Positions 11,614-22,424 are shown, numbered from the stretch's first letter. The stretch: DNA of 64,000 bases from Gnomoniopsis sp. IMI 355080 (GCA_027946555.1 JAPEVC010000040.1:62001-126000), one strand, 5' to 3'. Notes: a model not told the origin generated them from the sequence alone. Translations and numbers: made by a program.

Positions 11614-12013
11614 AATGGATCAAGACACATCGAAAGCATGATTGCTGGGAGACCAGGTTTGAATCGGTACTTCACCCAGCCGTTCTACTCGTTCGTACAC
11701 GTGTTTGTCTGGTTGTAGCAAAAGCTTGGCCAAACTGCTGCTGGAGCACGTTCAGCCGGCCCCTTTTTCTATTCAAGCCGCTGCATGTGATTCGATGATG
11801 TCCTTATTGGGCCTCCCATTTTGAAGTTGTCACAGGCAGAAAAACAGCCTCGGGATGCGATAACATGAACCCATTATATTCCCCCTTAACGCCGGCAATG
11901 GTGAATGATGAACAAGGTATTTTGTACAATCCGCAAATCGTCGATATCTCTCCGGCTTCGTCTGGTCTCGTCCAGAGCCACACTCCAATTCCCCGCCAAC
12001 ACCGTATAAGACC
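11614..12013. other. Convergent intergenic region
   Basis: This is the 3' flank of ARV1 and the V-ATPase subunit e gene. I see no gene or repeat in it. Confidence 0.5.
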
Positions 12014-12404
12014 CTACTCGTGGGTGAACTGCTCTCTCAGATCGGATCGCTTCGGCTCGATCAGGGGGTGTAACTGAGCCAGGAACGTAATGGCCCACAT
12101 GAGGTAGCAGCAGACGAATGCGAGGATGACGGATGACCGCCAGAGTCTAACCGGAGCCACATCGATTAGCAAGACGACTCCACAGGGCCTTGCGATACAA
12201 CAAGAAAAGAACACGGAAGAACTGACACTTGGTTCTCTCCTTTGGGTGCCAGAAACCATGCGCCGGCGCACATGGCGGCGACGATGAACAGGCCGATGAA
12301 TATGCTCCACCTGGACGCAACAGAGTACGCAAGTCAGCTTTCTCGCCCAATCACCACATGTTAGGGTCAGCGCGGGCAGGATATGGGACATACCCGTTAG
12401 CCAT
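12014..12404 (-). CDS. VMA9: V-type H+-ATPase subunit e (Vma9-like)
   Basis: Three exons, 12404..12394 (only 11 bases), 12310..12227 and 12146..12014, give a 75-residue proteolipid. The protein reads MANGWSIFIG, then a first membrane helix ending AWFLAPKGENQ, then LWRSSVILAF with a second helix, and closes IEPKRSDLREQFTHE. Order and length match subunit e of the membrane Vo sector, which is needed for assembly of the vacuolar proton pump. The middle donor is taken as GTCAGT at 12226; the GT two bases earlier would break the frame into the conserved LWRSS block. The gene is easily missed because its first exon is so short. Confidence 0.9.
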
Positions 12405-12819
12405 GTTGAAAAGACTGGGTGGTTTGCGCGTGGAATGTGGTCGGGGAGCAAAGAGGTTGAGATTCAGCGTTCTCCGAGGCTGGCGATGATGCTTGCGCGT
12501 GTGACGGCTGGAGTGCCCTGCCGGAGCTTTCAGTATCGTCCGGCGCGAGCTCCTGACTTGCTTAGTCAGCCAAGGGGCGTCTAACTGGTCTGGGTTGTCT
12601 TATTCCTTTTATGAATTCACAACACGTGTTAAATCGTTTCTCTTTCTGACTGCAATGCGTTCTTCTTTCAAGCACCGAAATGCAGGCCTCGTCGATAATG
12701 TGAACAGTCATCAAGGTGAAAGCGTCTCGAATACAGACGCGTTTGCTCTTTACTACATATACAAATCTCGGCCTTAGTTCACATGCACAGACCGTCCAAA
12801 TACAGTACTTTAGTTCACT
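12405..12819. other. Intergenic region, tandem minus-strand genes
   Basis: This is the promoter and leader of the V-ATPase subunit e gene together with the 3' flank of the dehydrogenase gene. No gene is supported. Confidence 0.5.
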
Positions 12820-13740
12820 CTAAGCATCATTCTCAAACTTTAGCCCGGCATCTTGTCTCACAGCCCCATAAATGCCTGCAATGTCCCCTTTGTCTGAATG
12901 CTTCTGGACCATAGCCAAGTGCCTATCAGCCGTCTCGACATTCGACAACTTAGCATCAGCGTCTTTCGCAATCTTCAATGCGTGGCCCGCGTCCTTCCTC
13001 GCCAGATCTGCGTGGAACAAAGGCTCCTCTCTCTTCCAGTAGTCGCCGCTCAACATACGATTCGAGTATGGCGGGTAAATTCCGGGCAGCATTTGCTCGA
13101 TGAACTGGTGTGTGTACTTGGTACCCAGGCCGGACTTTTCAGCAAGCACATGGCCCTCGGCAACTTGCTCAACCATGTTGAGAATGAATGTATTACCGAT
13201 TAGTTTGAGAGTCGAGGCCTTGCCGTATGGCTCGTCAGACATGTCGATGATTGCGCGAGACGTGACGCCCTCTAGGTAAGGCTTGATGCGTCCCACCGCT
13301 CCCTTTGGACCAGCCGGGACAGGCACCAGATTCCCGGAGTCGGCCATGGGGGGTGCGCCGAAGACGGGGCATGCGACAAACTCGGCGCCCTTGGATGTCA
13401 ACGCCTTGGCGATGGCCTCGGTTGTGTCCGGGTGGATAGTCGAACAGTCCACCACAACCTTGCCTTTGAGGTCTGCCTTGACGAGGGTGTCCACTGTCTC
13501 AGAGACGGCATTGTCGTTCGAAAGGCAGATAAATATCACGTCGGCTTGTGTTGCGGCGGCCTCCAGGGACTCCGCCACCTCAGATTTCCCTGGGGATATC
13601 TTGGCGCTCAGGTCTATGGCTCTCTGCTTGGTACGGTTGAAGATGAGGAGAGGTGAGTCGAGCTTCCCTTTCTCCGCAATGTTCTTGGCCATACCGCGGC
13701 CAATATTGCCCAATCCGATGTAAAGGACCTTGGGAGCCAT
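12820..13740 (-). CDS. NAD(P)-dependent beta-hydroxyacid dehydrogenase (6-phosphogluconate dehydrogenase-like)
   Basis: Single exon. The ATG at 13740 (MAPKVLYIGLGNIG) gives 306 residues and puts the Rossmann GxGxxG at residues 9-14; an in-frame ATG at 13785 would add 15. The substrate-binding DCST motif is at 98-101 and the catalytic-lysine motif (KLIGN) has Lys179 and Asn183 in the K-x3-N spacing of 3-hydroxyisobutyrate-type dehydrogenases. The C-terminal half fits the helical dimerisation domain. Family enzymes oxidise small 3-hydroxy acids; which substrate is used here cannot be told from sequence. It is divergent from arg2 across 0.9 kb. Confidence 0.88.
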   Translation of the reverse strand: MAPKVLYIGLGNIGRGMAKNIAEKGKLDSPLLIFNRTKQRAIDLSAKISPGKSEVAESLEAAATQADVIFICLSNDNAVSETVDTLVKADLKGKVVVDCSTIHPDTTEAIAKALTSKGAEFVACPVFGAPPMADSGNLVPVPAGPKGAVGRIKPYLEGVTSRAIIDMSDEPYGKASTLKLIGNTFILNMVEQVAEGHVLAEKSGLGTKYTHQFIEQMLPGIYPPYSNRMLSGDYWKREEPLFHADLARKDAGHALKIAKDADAKLSNVETADRHLAMVQKHSDKGDIAGIYGAVRQDAGLKFENDA

Positions 13741-14661
13741 GTTTTCGTCCTGGGTTTTCGATCGCTGGGCTAATTTAGTGTACACTGTGACTGAAAGTTG
13801 ACTGCTAAGTTTAGTGTTAGTATAATCTCATATAGCATGCAGAAAGAGTGAAGTGGCCACTCGTATGTTCACACGGGCGCACATCTGTGAAAAGCTGGGA
13901 TTTCAGCTGATAAACGAAGTGCTATTCGTGAGATTCAAAGACGGTAATTCGATTTCCTCAGTAGGTATATTGGAGCCAGGCCAGGATGTGGTAGCATCAA
14001 CCAGAAGTGTCCCGCAGCCAAGAACGGGCCGATCCTTATATGCCAGCGGAGAACGCGAGCCGCACAACGACTAGTGACGTCGACATGTTATAGAGCCTCA
14101 ATATTAGTCATTGACCGGTTATATGGAGATTGTACACATTGAAGGGCGCAGCCTGCGGTGTGCCAGACCCACAAGGACGGTGGCAGCACAGTACTCAAGA
14201 TACTCGCGAATGTCACCTCTTAGACTTTAAGCTGGACTGCTCTTTGCCCTCAACAGAGACATTGGGCGGATGCTAGATTGAGGAATTGCATGAATTCTCG
14301 TCGTTGGATCTTTCCAAGACGGCTACATGTACACATATTTGACACGGTACAGCAGAATAACAAGTTCACGACTTGCCTCGTGGATCAACTTGCCAGCATG
14401 CCACTTCGACCAAGAGCTGGACAGAACTCTTCGAATACTGCCTGTGCCTGTGTGTGGAAGGGCGTCGGTGTGTGGACCCTAACCCCGTCAGCAACTTTCC
14501 TCTATCAGCGTTGCTATCGTTACTCTTGACTCAACCTCCACTTATACCGATTTTCGGAGGGTCACTTCGACTCCAGCCCATCATTCCACTCGCTTTTGGA
14601 TTGTTCGCGAGACATTGCATGGTTCGTTTACTGCTCCAATTCCAAACATGCTGCCGAAGCC
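13741..14661. other. Divergent intergenic region between the dehydrogenase gene and arg2
   Basis: This holds both promoters and the arg2 leader. It includes a consensus CPC1/Gcn4 element (listed separately) and several out-of-frame ATGs. I translated the ATGs in this stretch and found none giving a clear arginine attenuator peptide. Confidence 0.5.
14527..14533. promoter_or_regulatory. CPC1/Gcn4-type general amino-acid control site upstream of arg2
   Basis: The palindrome TGACTCA lies 129 bp before the arg2 start codon. This is the consensus bZIP site bound by Gcn4/CPC1/CpcA, which induce amino-acid biosynthetic genes during starvation. Its position before an arginine-pathway gene makes function plausible. 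Confidence 0.6.
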
Positions 14662-14665
14662 ATGA
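14648..14665 (+). promoter_or_regulatory. Minimal upstream ORF overlapping the arg2 start (ATGA)
   Basis: A five-codon frame (MLPKP, then TGA) ends so that its stop codon overlaps the arg2 ATG at 14662. Such an overlap could lower initiation at arg2 or couple it to reinitiation. It matters only if transcription starts upstream of it. Confidence 0.35.
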
Positions 14666-16967
14666 ATTTGCGCATAGCCTGGAAGAAAGCGGCAGTCATC
14701 GCAGAAGTGAGTTTGGTCCTCGGATACACAATACAAACCGCTGCGTCAGCAACATGACTGCACAGCACTCGCCCCGGACCCAAGAACTTATTGCGCCAAA
14801 ATATTAATCTATTTCATGTAGGCTTCAAGGAGGACAAAATGTACAGGCTCATCAGCGTCTTCCGCTGCCACGCAGAATTTCCGCGTGGCGTCCCCGAAAG
14901 ATGAAATCTCACAAGAGTATCTCAAAGAACACTACACATCCATCTCAAAGAAGGCTCAGCAGAAGAGATCACAGGACAGGGTGAGATTCTTGCCTTGGAC
15001 TAGTATCTTTCCATGTTGACTTGCTATGAAGGATTTCTACGTCTCCGTGCTGGAGTCATCTTCCGCAACAAAGAGGGACGCAAAGCTGTACCTCCAAACT
15101 TTCGGTCCCACGGTGTCAAAACCCTCGGGCTCGGCAGCCGACTCTATTAGCATAGATCCATTGACAAATGGTGCTCGGGCTATCAGCGAGGCGCCAAAAT
15201 TTGTACAGGGATCGCTGGGGAGGCAGGCCGCCGCAGATTTTCTACCTCATGTAGCTGTCATCAAGTTCAGACTCCCTCAGGACGTCGACGACAACACCCT
15301 GAAAGGCGTGGCAAAGACACTTGCTCAGCTTCGGGCCCTCGGGCTACTTAGCGTCATAGTATTGGACTGTGAGTTGAAGACTAACGACGGGCAATGGTCT
15401 CGCAACTTGAATCGTCAGATTTATCGACTCGCGGGCGCCATCGATGAATATGGGGAGCCATGGACAACCATTGTTGACTCAGCCCTCTCCAGAGTTTCTG
15501 GATCTTCATCATCGCCAGGCTCATCATTCAAAGCGAATGACATTCTCGTCAACGAGAAAGACTCCATCTTATTGGCGTTGCTCAAGGGGTCCGCGGTCAT
15601 AGTGCCACCAGTGGTGCAACAAGATGATTCAACGTCCAGGCCTGTCGACCCTAATCAAGTGATAGTGTGTATCGCAAAGTATCTTTCAGGCATGCAATTT
15701 GGGAGGACGATTGCTGTCGATGGAGACGATGATGCGCACGATGTTGCTCAGCCCGTTAAAAAGGCATTCGTCGACCGAGTTATCGTCCTCGACCCTCTCG
15801 GCGGAATACCGGCCAAGAACCGGTGGAATAATGCTCATGTCTTCTTGAACCTTGAAGACGAGCTTGAGTCTGCCAAGAAACACCTGCAATCCTTGGAAAG
15901 TGCGCCGAACTCGTCTGGGACTGCGGATGCCACAGCCCCTGTGGCCGGAAGCTCCCCCTTGAAGGCACATTTCGATAATCTGGAGCTGGCCAAAAATACC
16001 CTCGCAATTTTACCTTCGACTTCTTCAGCTCTGATCACAACGCCGCAAGAAGCCGCAAACCTACAACAGCCTTCGGAGGAAGTGAACGCCCTGGGCTTCG
16101 TTGGCAGTGTTGGAACCCGTCGGCGTCACAATCCCTTGATACATAATCTCTTGACCGATCGGCCCTCCCATTCATCATCCCTTCCGCTCGGTCGGATAAC
16201 TCCCATCATGCGGACCACCGGCCCAACATCAAACCCAGTAATGTCACCAACCACTCTAGCAAAGCGGGGAATGCCAGTGACAGTGTATCCGGAGCCAGGT
16301 TTGACAGGCTGGACGCCACCCAAGCCTGACTTACCCCGACTCAAGCTCACAGACACCTGCGTCGACTTACCCCGACTGGTACACCTGATCGAGGACTCCT
16401 TCAACCGCAAGCTAGACGTACAAGACTACTTGAACAGGGTGGAACGGAGCTTAGCAGGCATTATTATCGCAGGAGAGTATGAAGGCGGCGCCATCCTCAC
16501 CTGGGAACGGCCTTTTGGAATGGACGAGAAGACAGCTTACGAGAGCGGCCGCATGGTGCCGTATCTTGACAAGTTCGCTGTGCTTAAGAAAAGCCAAGGT
16601 GCCGGAGGTGTTGCAGATATCGTTTTTAACGCTATGGTGCGTGATTGCTTCCCCGAGGGAGTGTGCTGGCGGAGTAGGAAAAACAACCCCGTGAATAAGT
16701 GGTATTTTGAGCGGTCACGGGGCACAATGAAACTGCCCGATTCGAACTGGTGTAAGTACCTATTTCACCATGATATGGAGCATGATCCCTCGTCTCCAAG
16801 CCTGGCACAGGTTTTCACTCTGTGCGCCGAACCACGCTAATATGCCTCTAGCCATGTTTTGGACCACGCCAGGGTTGACGCTGAAGGATGAGCTGATCAA
16901 AGATTATGAGGACGTGTGCAGAAACATCCAACCGTCTTGGGCCGACAACAAGAGCGTGGTAGATTGA
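14662..16967 (+). CDS. arg2: Amino-acid N-acetyltransferase (N-acetylglutamate synthase), mitochondrial
   Basis: Four exons, 14662..14706, 14822..14980, 15032..16751 and 16852..16967, encode 679 residues. The N-terminus (MNLRIAWKKAAVIA followed by ASRRTK) is basic and lacks acids until residue 15, as expected of a mitochondrial presequence. The motif SATKRDAKLYLQTFG is typical of fungal NAGS proteins. A degenerate amino-acid-kinase-like region fills the middle and the acetyltransferase (GNAT) domain spans about 490-660, with AGEYEGGAILTWE and YLDKFAVLKKSQG. NAGS makes N-acetylglutamate from acetyl-CoA and glutamate, the first and arginine-inhibited step of arginine synthesis. The start codon is the first ATG in an open frame that has no other ATG after its last upstream stop. 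Confidence 0.94.
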
Positions 16968-17596
16968 TAAATTAGAGAAAGCAAGTACACCGCCATGGTC
17001 TATGCTCGGCAAAAAGGCTCTAGTCACCATTGAGACTCAAGTCAAATGCCGTGGGCTAAGAGCTCACCCAAGCCTTAAGGGACTCCATAATTACCTTCGG
17101 CATCATATTTGGATTCTCAAGGCTGCGCAGACACCGGGAGAGGTCGGAATTAGCTCGCAAAAGGGCTGAGAGCTTTGGCGAAGCTCCTGCCATCAGGCAA
17201 AGCATCCCATGTGGTGAAAGCTTTGCCTGCGTCACTTCGATGGATAAATCATGAAATCAACAAATACTCAATTTCAAGAGGCCATGTGAATAGAAGATAT
17301 ATCCGCGGATGTCTAGCTCGTGTGCTGCAGTACCGAGTAGAATGTTGCTCACTCATCACAGCTGAGTCTCCTGTGCTCAATGGTATCGACTCCGTCCATA
17401 CACCAGGATTTCATAGCATCTCTATACAATCCCCCGCATGTCCCTTACCGCCACTGCTCTATGGTGTGTCGACAGAACAGAGCGTTGACAGCACGGACGT
17501 ACCCTCTTCCTTACCTTATTCCTCTACTACTGCGATGGGTCCCGGCTCGACCTGGCCTAGGAAGTATCTAGATCCCATTATGGGATAGGCTGGGTC
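16968..17596. other. Convergent intergenic region
   Basis: This is the 3' flank of arg2 and of the protease/zinc-finger gene. The open frames here have no recognisable domain and are treated as chance. Confidence 0.45.
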
Positions 17597-19820
17597 TCAA
17601 AATCCTCTTCGACGCTCTGTGATTTTGTTAGTGGTACGTGACTCCTCTCCGAAATTGGAGGGCTTCACAGAGGGTCTCAGCCAGTCACGGTGAGTTTGTT
17701 CGTCGACAATACCCTTTTCTCTGAGGTGCGCGGCTAGGCTAGAATCGGGGACCCTATCCTCAGGCTCAGAGCCTTCCAGTATATGTCTGTGGATATGTTG
17801 CATGCGATGGAGGAAGTTGAGGTCTTTGTCACCATCGCTGCCTTCCGCGTTGAATGAACCGGAATCGCAATTGAACCCTAAACGGGAAGGTGTATTCAGT
17901 GAGCCCGTCATTGTAGCAGAATCTCATCTATGGCCTTTTAGACTTACAGCATTGAAGTTGAGACGGTAACGTTCCATTGAAATGATGCTGAGTATGCTTG
18001 ATCCATTCAAAACAGTGGATTCCTTGGAATGCGACAGCACAGCCTGGGAACTCGCACGGAAGCTCACAACGGAAAGAAGTCCCTGACTGTGTGTTGATAT
18101 GATTATCAAGATCTGTCCTGTCTTTCAGCGACGCAGAGGATGGCCCATCCGTGATGTGTATTCCACTGTCCCGCGTGGATTTGTCCGCTGGGATCTTGAG
18201 ACTGCCGTGGCCGATGTGCCCCAGACCCTGGAATCGGCTGTGCTGGTTTCTGACGAAAATGCTTTCCTTGCCCCGGAGACCGCGTCGACTACTATGGAGA
18301 GTCGTTGGGAGTTGTGGCGACGTTCCCATCACAGCCTCAATGCTTGCGAATATTGCCGAAAATGGAATCACTATTGCCCAGCCTTTTTGCGGCGACCCAG
18401 CAACTATATGACCATACAGATCCCCGAATCTTTGATGAACAACCCAAGAGCCGGAGTCTCCCTCTTCCAGAGGCGCATCAAATTTCGCAAAGCGTGCCTC
18501 ACAGAATGATTTGCTCCTAGGGGCGAGTACATATGACGGCGTCCCGCGAAGTGAGCCAGGGATTGCACCACGAGAAGTAATGGCCAGAATCGGCTCTTCG
18601 GAAGGATCACAAGGTGCCAGACTATCACATGTGATAGTAGTAGGAAGGTAACTGTCGTTATTATGGAACTCGTTGGGCATCATGTGGGCCGACTTTTCCA
18701 CAGCGATTAGCGCGTAGTCCAGGCTACTCGTTTCGTCATTGAGGAGCGCCACTCGTAGTTTAGTTTCTGTCGAACTCCCATGTATCACATTTGCTCCAAG
18801 TGAAGCCCTGTTGCTGGCAGTTGCACACTTTGACCACTCAGAATGACCATGGTTTGGTGGGACGATGCGCCCATATACGCCGACAGTGGGTCTTTCGGTC
18901 GGTATGCGCAACGGTCCCGCAGGTACCTTCAATTCGGGCAATATGGGACCTGAGTCCATACTAGAGGTCGGTAATAGAGGTCGAGACTCGTGGTGATCAC
19001 TCGCGATGGTAGACCGCAGGGGAAAGCGACCTCTGCTAGAGTCAGGTGGACTCGTGTGCATAGTCGAGTTCGCATCTTCATGATTCGCATTAATATTGCC
19101 GGATATCTCTGGATCGTCGTTATCACTGCCATCGAAGCTAAGAGCGTCAGAATCCTCGGCGACTTCTGCTCTGAATGGATGGCCAGCTGTTGTATAGAAG
19201 TACTGATCATGAACTTTGATCACCCCGCCGACTGTTGCTCTCTTGTTGTAGTCGAGTCCGCTTGGCGTCCAGCCGTTGATGAATATTTGTGTGCCACAGG
19301 CCCTTTCTGACAGTTTGGCAGAGACTGTGATATGCTTTATATCAGCTGAAAGTTTGCCGTGAGCCAGAGGCACCAGTTGGTCGCAGCCCGGTGGCGTCGG
19401 CATGTCCGCGGTCTTGAAATCCGGCCTCAATATTCCACTGTCTTTGACGGCTCTTCTGATAGCTTTCCGGTGCTTGGGAACCTCGCCGCAGAATATGATA
19501 GTCGGGCTTGCGGTATTGACATCCCGACCCAACATGTAAATCGACCAGGAGATGAAACATGGAATGGGTTCGACGGAAAGCTGTGGGTAGTCCTTGATTT
19601 CTGGCGCCAAGATCTTGAAAGCATCTTGTGCTGGGCCGATGGCTTCCCAGATGCTATCTTTGCCGACCTTGACAATGAAAGTTCCGATGGAACGCTGCGG
19701 ATCTGGCCATGTGTTTGATTTGCTACGCTCGGGGCGGCGCTGGAACAGAGGGGGGCAACCAATTCGTGATTGTTGCTGAGAAGCCCATGCTGATGTCGGT
19801 ATCGTCTCGGTCATGCTCAT
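17597..19820 (-). CDS. Trypsin-like serine protease fold with C-terminal zinc-finger-like modules
   Basis: Two exons, 19820..17948 and 17877..17597, encode 717 residues from MSMTETIP; an in-frame ATG at 20054 would add 78. Residues about 90-190 form a conserved fungal N-terminal region (IPCFISWSIYMLGR). A chymotrypsin-type core follows with the triad in the right order: His214 in FYTTAGHPF, Asp368 in LDYALIAV and Ser456 in EEGDSGSWVV. Residues about 585-670 hold two atypical Cys/His modules (CEFPGC with a following HTQHH, and CWFNC with a following HRMQHIHRH); the intron falls in the Trp codon of the second. There is no signal peptide, so it probably acts inside the cell. I know of no function for this fungal family. 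It is divergent from the membrane-anchored gene at 20295. Confidence 0.72.
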
Positions 19821-20294
19821 TGCGGTATATTTATGAGAAAGATTAAAAAAGAAAAGAAGAGAGGCAATATAAACAACGCTGCGAGCACGAGCTTGGGTAG
19901 GCCTCCCGATCAGAGCATGTTGTAAAGCAGAGGCGAAATTCTTGTTGCGAGAAGACACAGACCACCTGTATGCGGGTTGGGAGCAGAGAAGGAGTTTAAG
20001 TGATCGCTGAACAAGACTGCCTATCTGGGTGCTCACCAGCCCCTGAGGCTGCACTTTTCATCTCGCATTGCAGTAGCAGTTCCTCACTCCGCCTGTCTGA
20101 GCCAATATGTACCGACCGGCCTTTCAAGTGCATTGACATGTAACCGCAAGGTCAAGTTGCAGGCCAGAGCCTTACGCTGCTTGGGGTCGTTCTGATTCTG
20201 GCGGATAAGCCTCCTCCTTGAGGGTTTCTGCCCATGACCTGCATAGTCACCCACAAGAACACAGAATAAATACAGTACAGACAAAGATTAAGTC
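19821..20294. promoter_or_regulatory. Shared divergent promoter region
   Basis: These 474 bp lie between the start codons of the protease/zinc-finger gene (-) and the membrane-anchored helical gene (+). An A-rich stretch at about 19845-19860 precedes the protease start. No factor-binding site is recognised with confidence. Confidence 0.45.
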
Positions 20295-21393
20295 ATGGAC
20301 TCAGAACTCTTCGCCGAGGTTCAACATGGTACCAGGAACGAAATAGTACAAGCACTCTGGGGAGACCCAAGGACCATGACCCAGGAAAAGCTCCGCAACT
20401 TAAGCAGTGCGCCTTACTGGCAGTACTTCCATCATAAATGCGTTCACGCACTGCGAGACCGTGACCGCCACATTGCCCTGAGGAAACTGCGTGACATCGT
20501 CGAGGTCACTCGACAAATCAAGGCCGACACGATCCGGAGCGAGATCAAGGATAGCATACGTCGCAAATTGACGACCACCCACGCTAACGAGGACGAGCTG
20601 CTGGATAAATCTGTTGACTTGGCCACGAGTCTTCTCCTCATGATCGATTGTGGAAGTCTAGCCCTTGGCTTCTCGGGTAAAACCGAGATCTCCTGGGTCG
20701 ATGGATGCCTCCGCGAACACCTGAAGGATTACTTTTGTGAGGCCCCAGCTCTGGCACACACTGGCGTGAAGCTTCAGAAGGAATTTACGGCACGCAACTT
20801 GTGTCGGATAGCAGGAATGAATGTTTTTTGGACGGACAATCTGATCGACCACCTTCGTCTTACGGAAGACGATACTAGGATTCATATCTTCCATCACGCG
20901 TCACTCCTGGAGTACCAACGTCACAGGTGAGAAATGGTCAAGGTAGAAAACAACTGGTACAAAGTAGAGGAGGTGCTGACTTCCGCTTCTTAGTCGAGAA
21001 TCCTTACTTCCAGCAGGGCTTGTCAAGGAAACGCTTCAGACGCTGGCATTACTGTTTCCCTCGAGCGATGTTGCGATGAGGAAGTGGGTTGCTCGGATGC
21101 CCGAGTTTGCGGACCTCGATAGCTGCTTGATTTATTGGGGTCAGCTCAGCACCGACAGTCGACAGATTGAGAGGTTTGTCTTCTGGAGAGATCGGCTGGT
21201 GACGCTGAAGCAAGTCTTTGACGAGGCCCAGCCGAAAACACTGGCGCAGTGGTGGCATGACAGACGCAACGTCGTGCAGTGGTATACATTCTGGGTGGCT
21301 GTTGTGGTCTTGTCCTTGACAATCTTGTTTGGGCTAATTCAGTGTATTGAAGGGGCATTGCAGGTTTACGCCTCGCTCAAGTCACTTCAATGA
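20295..21393 (+). CDS. Hypothetical all-helical protein with C-terminal transmembrane anchor
   Basis: Two exons, 20295..20926 and 20994..21393, encode 343 residues. The first 300 are soluble and helix-rich, with many charged residues. Conserved-looking stretches include WTDNLIDHLRL, FHHASLL and TLALLFPSSD. A single strongly hydrophobic segment at about 309-330 (WVAVVVLSLTILFGLI) is followed by a short tail, which suggests tail anchoring with the N-terminus in the cytosol. This pattern recurs in uncharacterised fungal proteins that I believe are numerous in Sordariomycetes; I cannot name a domain. It faces the protease gene across a shared promoter. Confidence 0.75.
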
Positions 21394-22397
21394 CGTGGGG
21401 CAAGACGCTGGGCACAATCGTCCGCGAAAGCCGGGTGTAAGAAAATTCCCATTGAAGATTGCTGGTAGCTGTATGTACCCAAGTATCCCCTCTGGACATC
21501 ATGAGCGTAGTGGTTGTTGAGTGGTGCACAAGTTGCACAATCTGGGGAAAAGGGAGGACAGCTGACCGGCCTAGTCAGAAGTCGTGGCAGGTGTATTTCA
21601 GGTGTAAAAAGTCCGAGGATGCCTCAGCTTGTCTGTGTTGAGCCCGGCAAGCAGTCGCACTGTCCCTCCATGGTTGCCCAGTACGTATTCCCAATTGGGT
21701 GTGGCGAATCGGTTGGTGAGGACGACATGCGCAGGCGTGCCGTTGAGGATCACGTTGTTTGCAAGTGGGCGCGAAGCGTCAAGCCACAATGGCGGGGAAA
21801 GCGGAGCTCCGCGCAATTGGAAAACGGTCAGGACAAGCCGGTACGTCATTCGCTCGTCAAAGGGGGGGGAAATGCTTCAGTCCTGTCGCAATTATTGCGG
21901 AGTACGGACGTGCTATGTACACAAAGTACTTACTTCAGCGTGTCCTCATGCTCATGGCAGTTCATAATGTTATCTTATTTTGCGGGAGGGAACGAAAAAG
22001 GAAAAAGAAAAAAAAAGGGACGAGCAATTAGGCCCCATTGCAACAGCTGGTGCAGTACAGTGCAATCGTTGTCTTTACTCGACATTGTTGTGCATCGTGT
22101 CAAGAGACGCAAAACCAACGGTTGCCTTTTGTGCATGCATGAACCAGCATGCACGGCGACGTCTGTGTGCTTACTTACCAGCCTATCTAGGTACCAGCCT
22201 GGGCATCTACCTATGAGCTAAGTAACTTGTGCACACAAACGAGCGGCTTATTCCTGTAAGGACTGGGTGGACACGGCATACTGTCCGCCCACCGTCACAC
22301 CCCCAGGTAGACGACCCACGACGCGTCTCCTACACGAGCTTCTCTCTTAAAACCCCGTTTCATGGCCTTGGTCTTCTTCGTTTTCTCCTTTCTCGCT

Positions 22398-22424
22398 TCT
22401 TCCTCCTCCTCCTCCTCCTCCTCC
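22398..22424. repeat. (TCC)n microsatellite in the leader
   Basis: About eight tandem TCC units on a pyrimidine-rich background, roughly 230 bp before the start codon at 22649. Confidence 0.85.

Noticed and set aside
14290..14320. MNSRRWIF at an upstream ATG as an arginine attenuator peptide
   Set aside because: Only the first residues resemble the M-N-x-R-x-x-x-F start; the stalling core is absent and the frame runs on for some 80 codons.
19821..20054. N-terminal extension of the protease/zinc-finger protein to the ATG at 20054
   Set aside because: The extra 78 residues look like translated leader; MSMTETIP at 19820 begins the coherent protein. The longer form cannot be fully excluded.
21514..22221. 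235-codon open frame on the plus strand
   Set aside because: No motif, no hydrophobic or domain pattern, repetitive Lys/Arg runs from an A-rich tract, and other frames are equally open.
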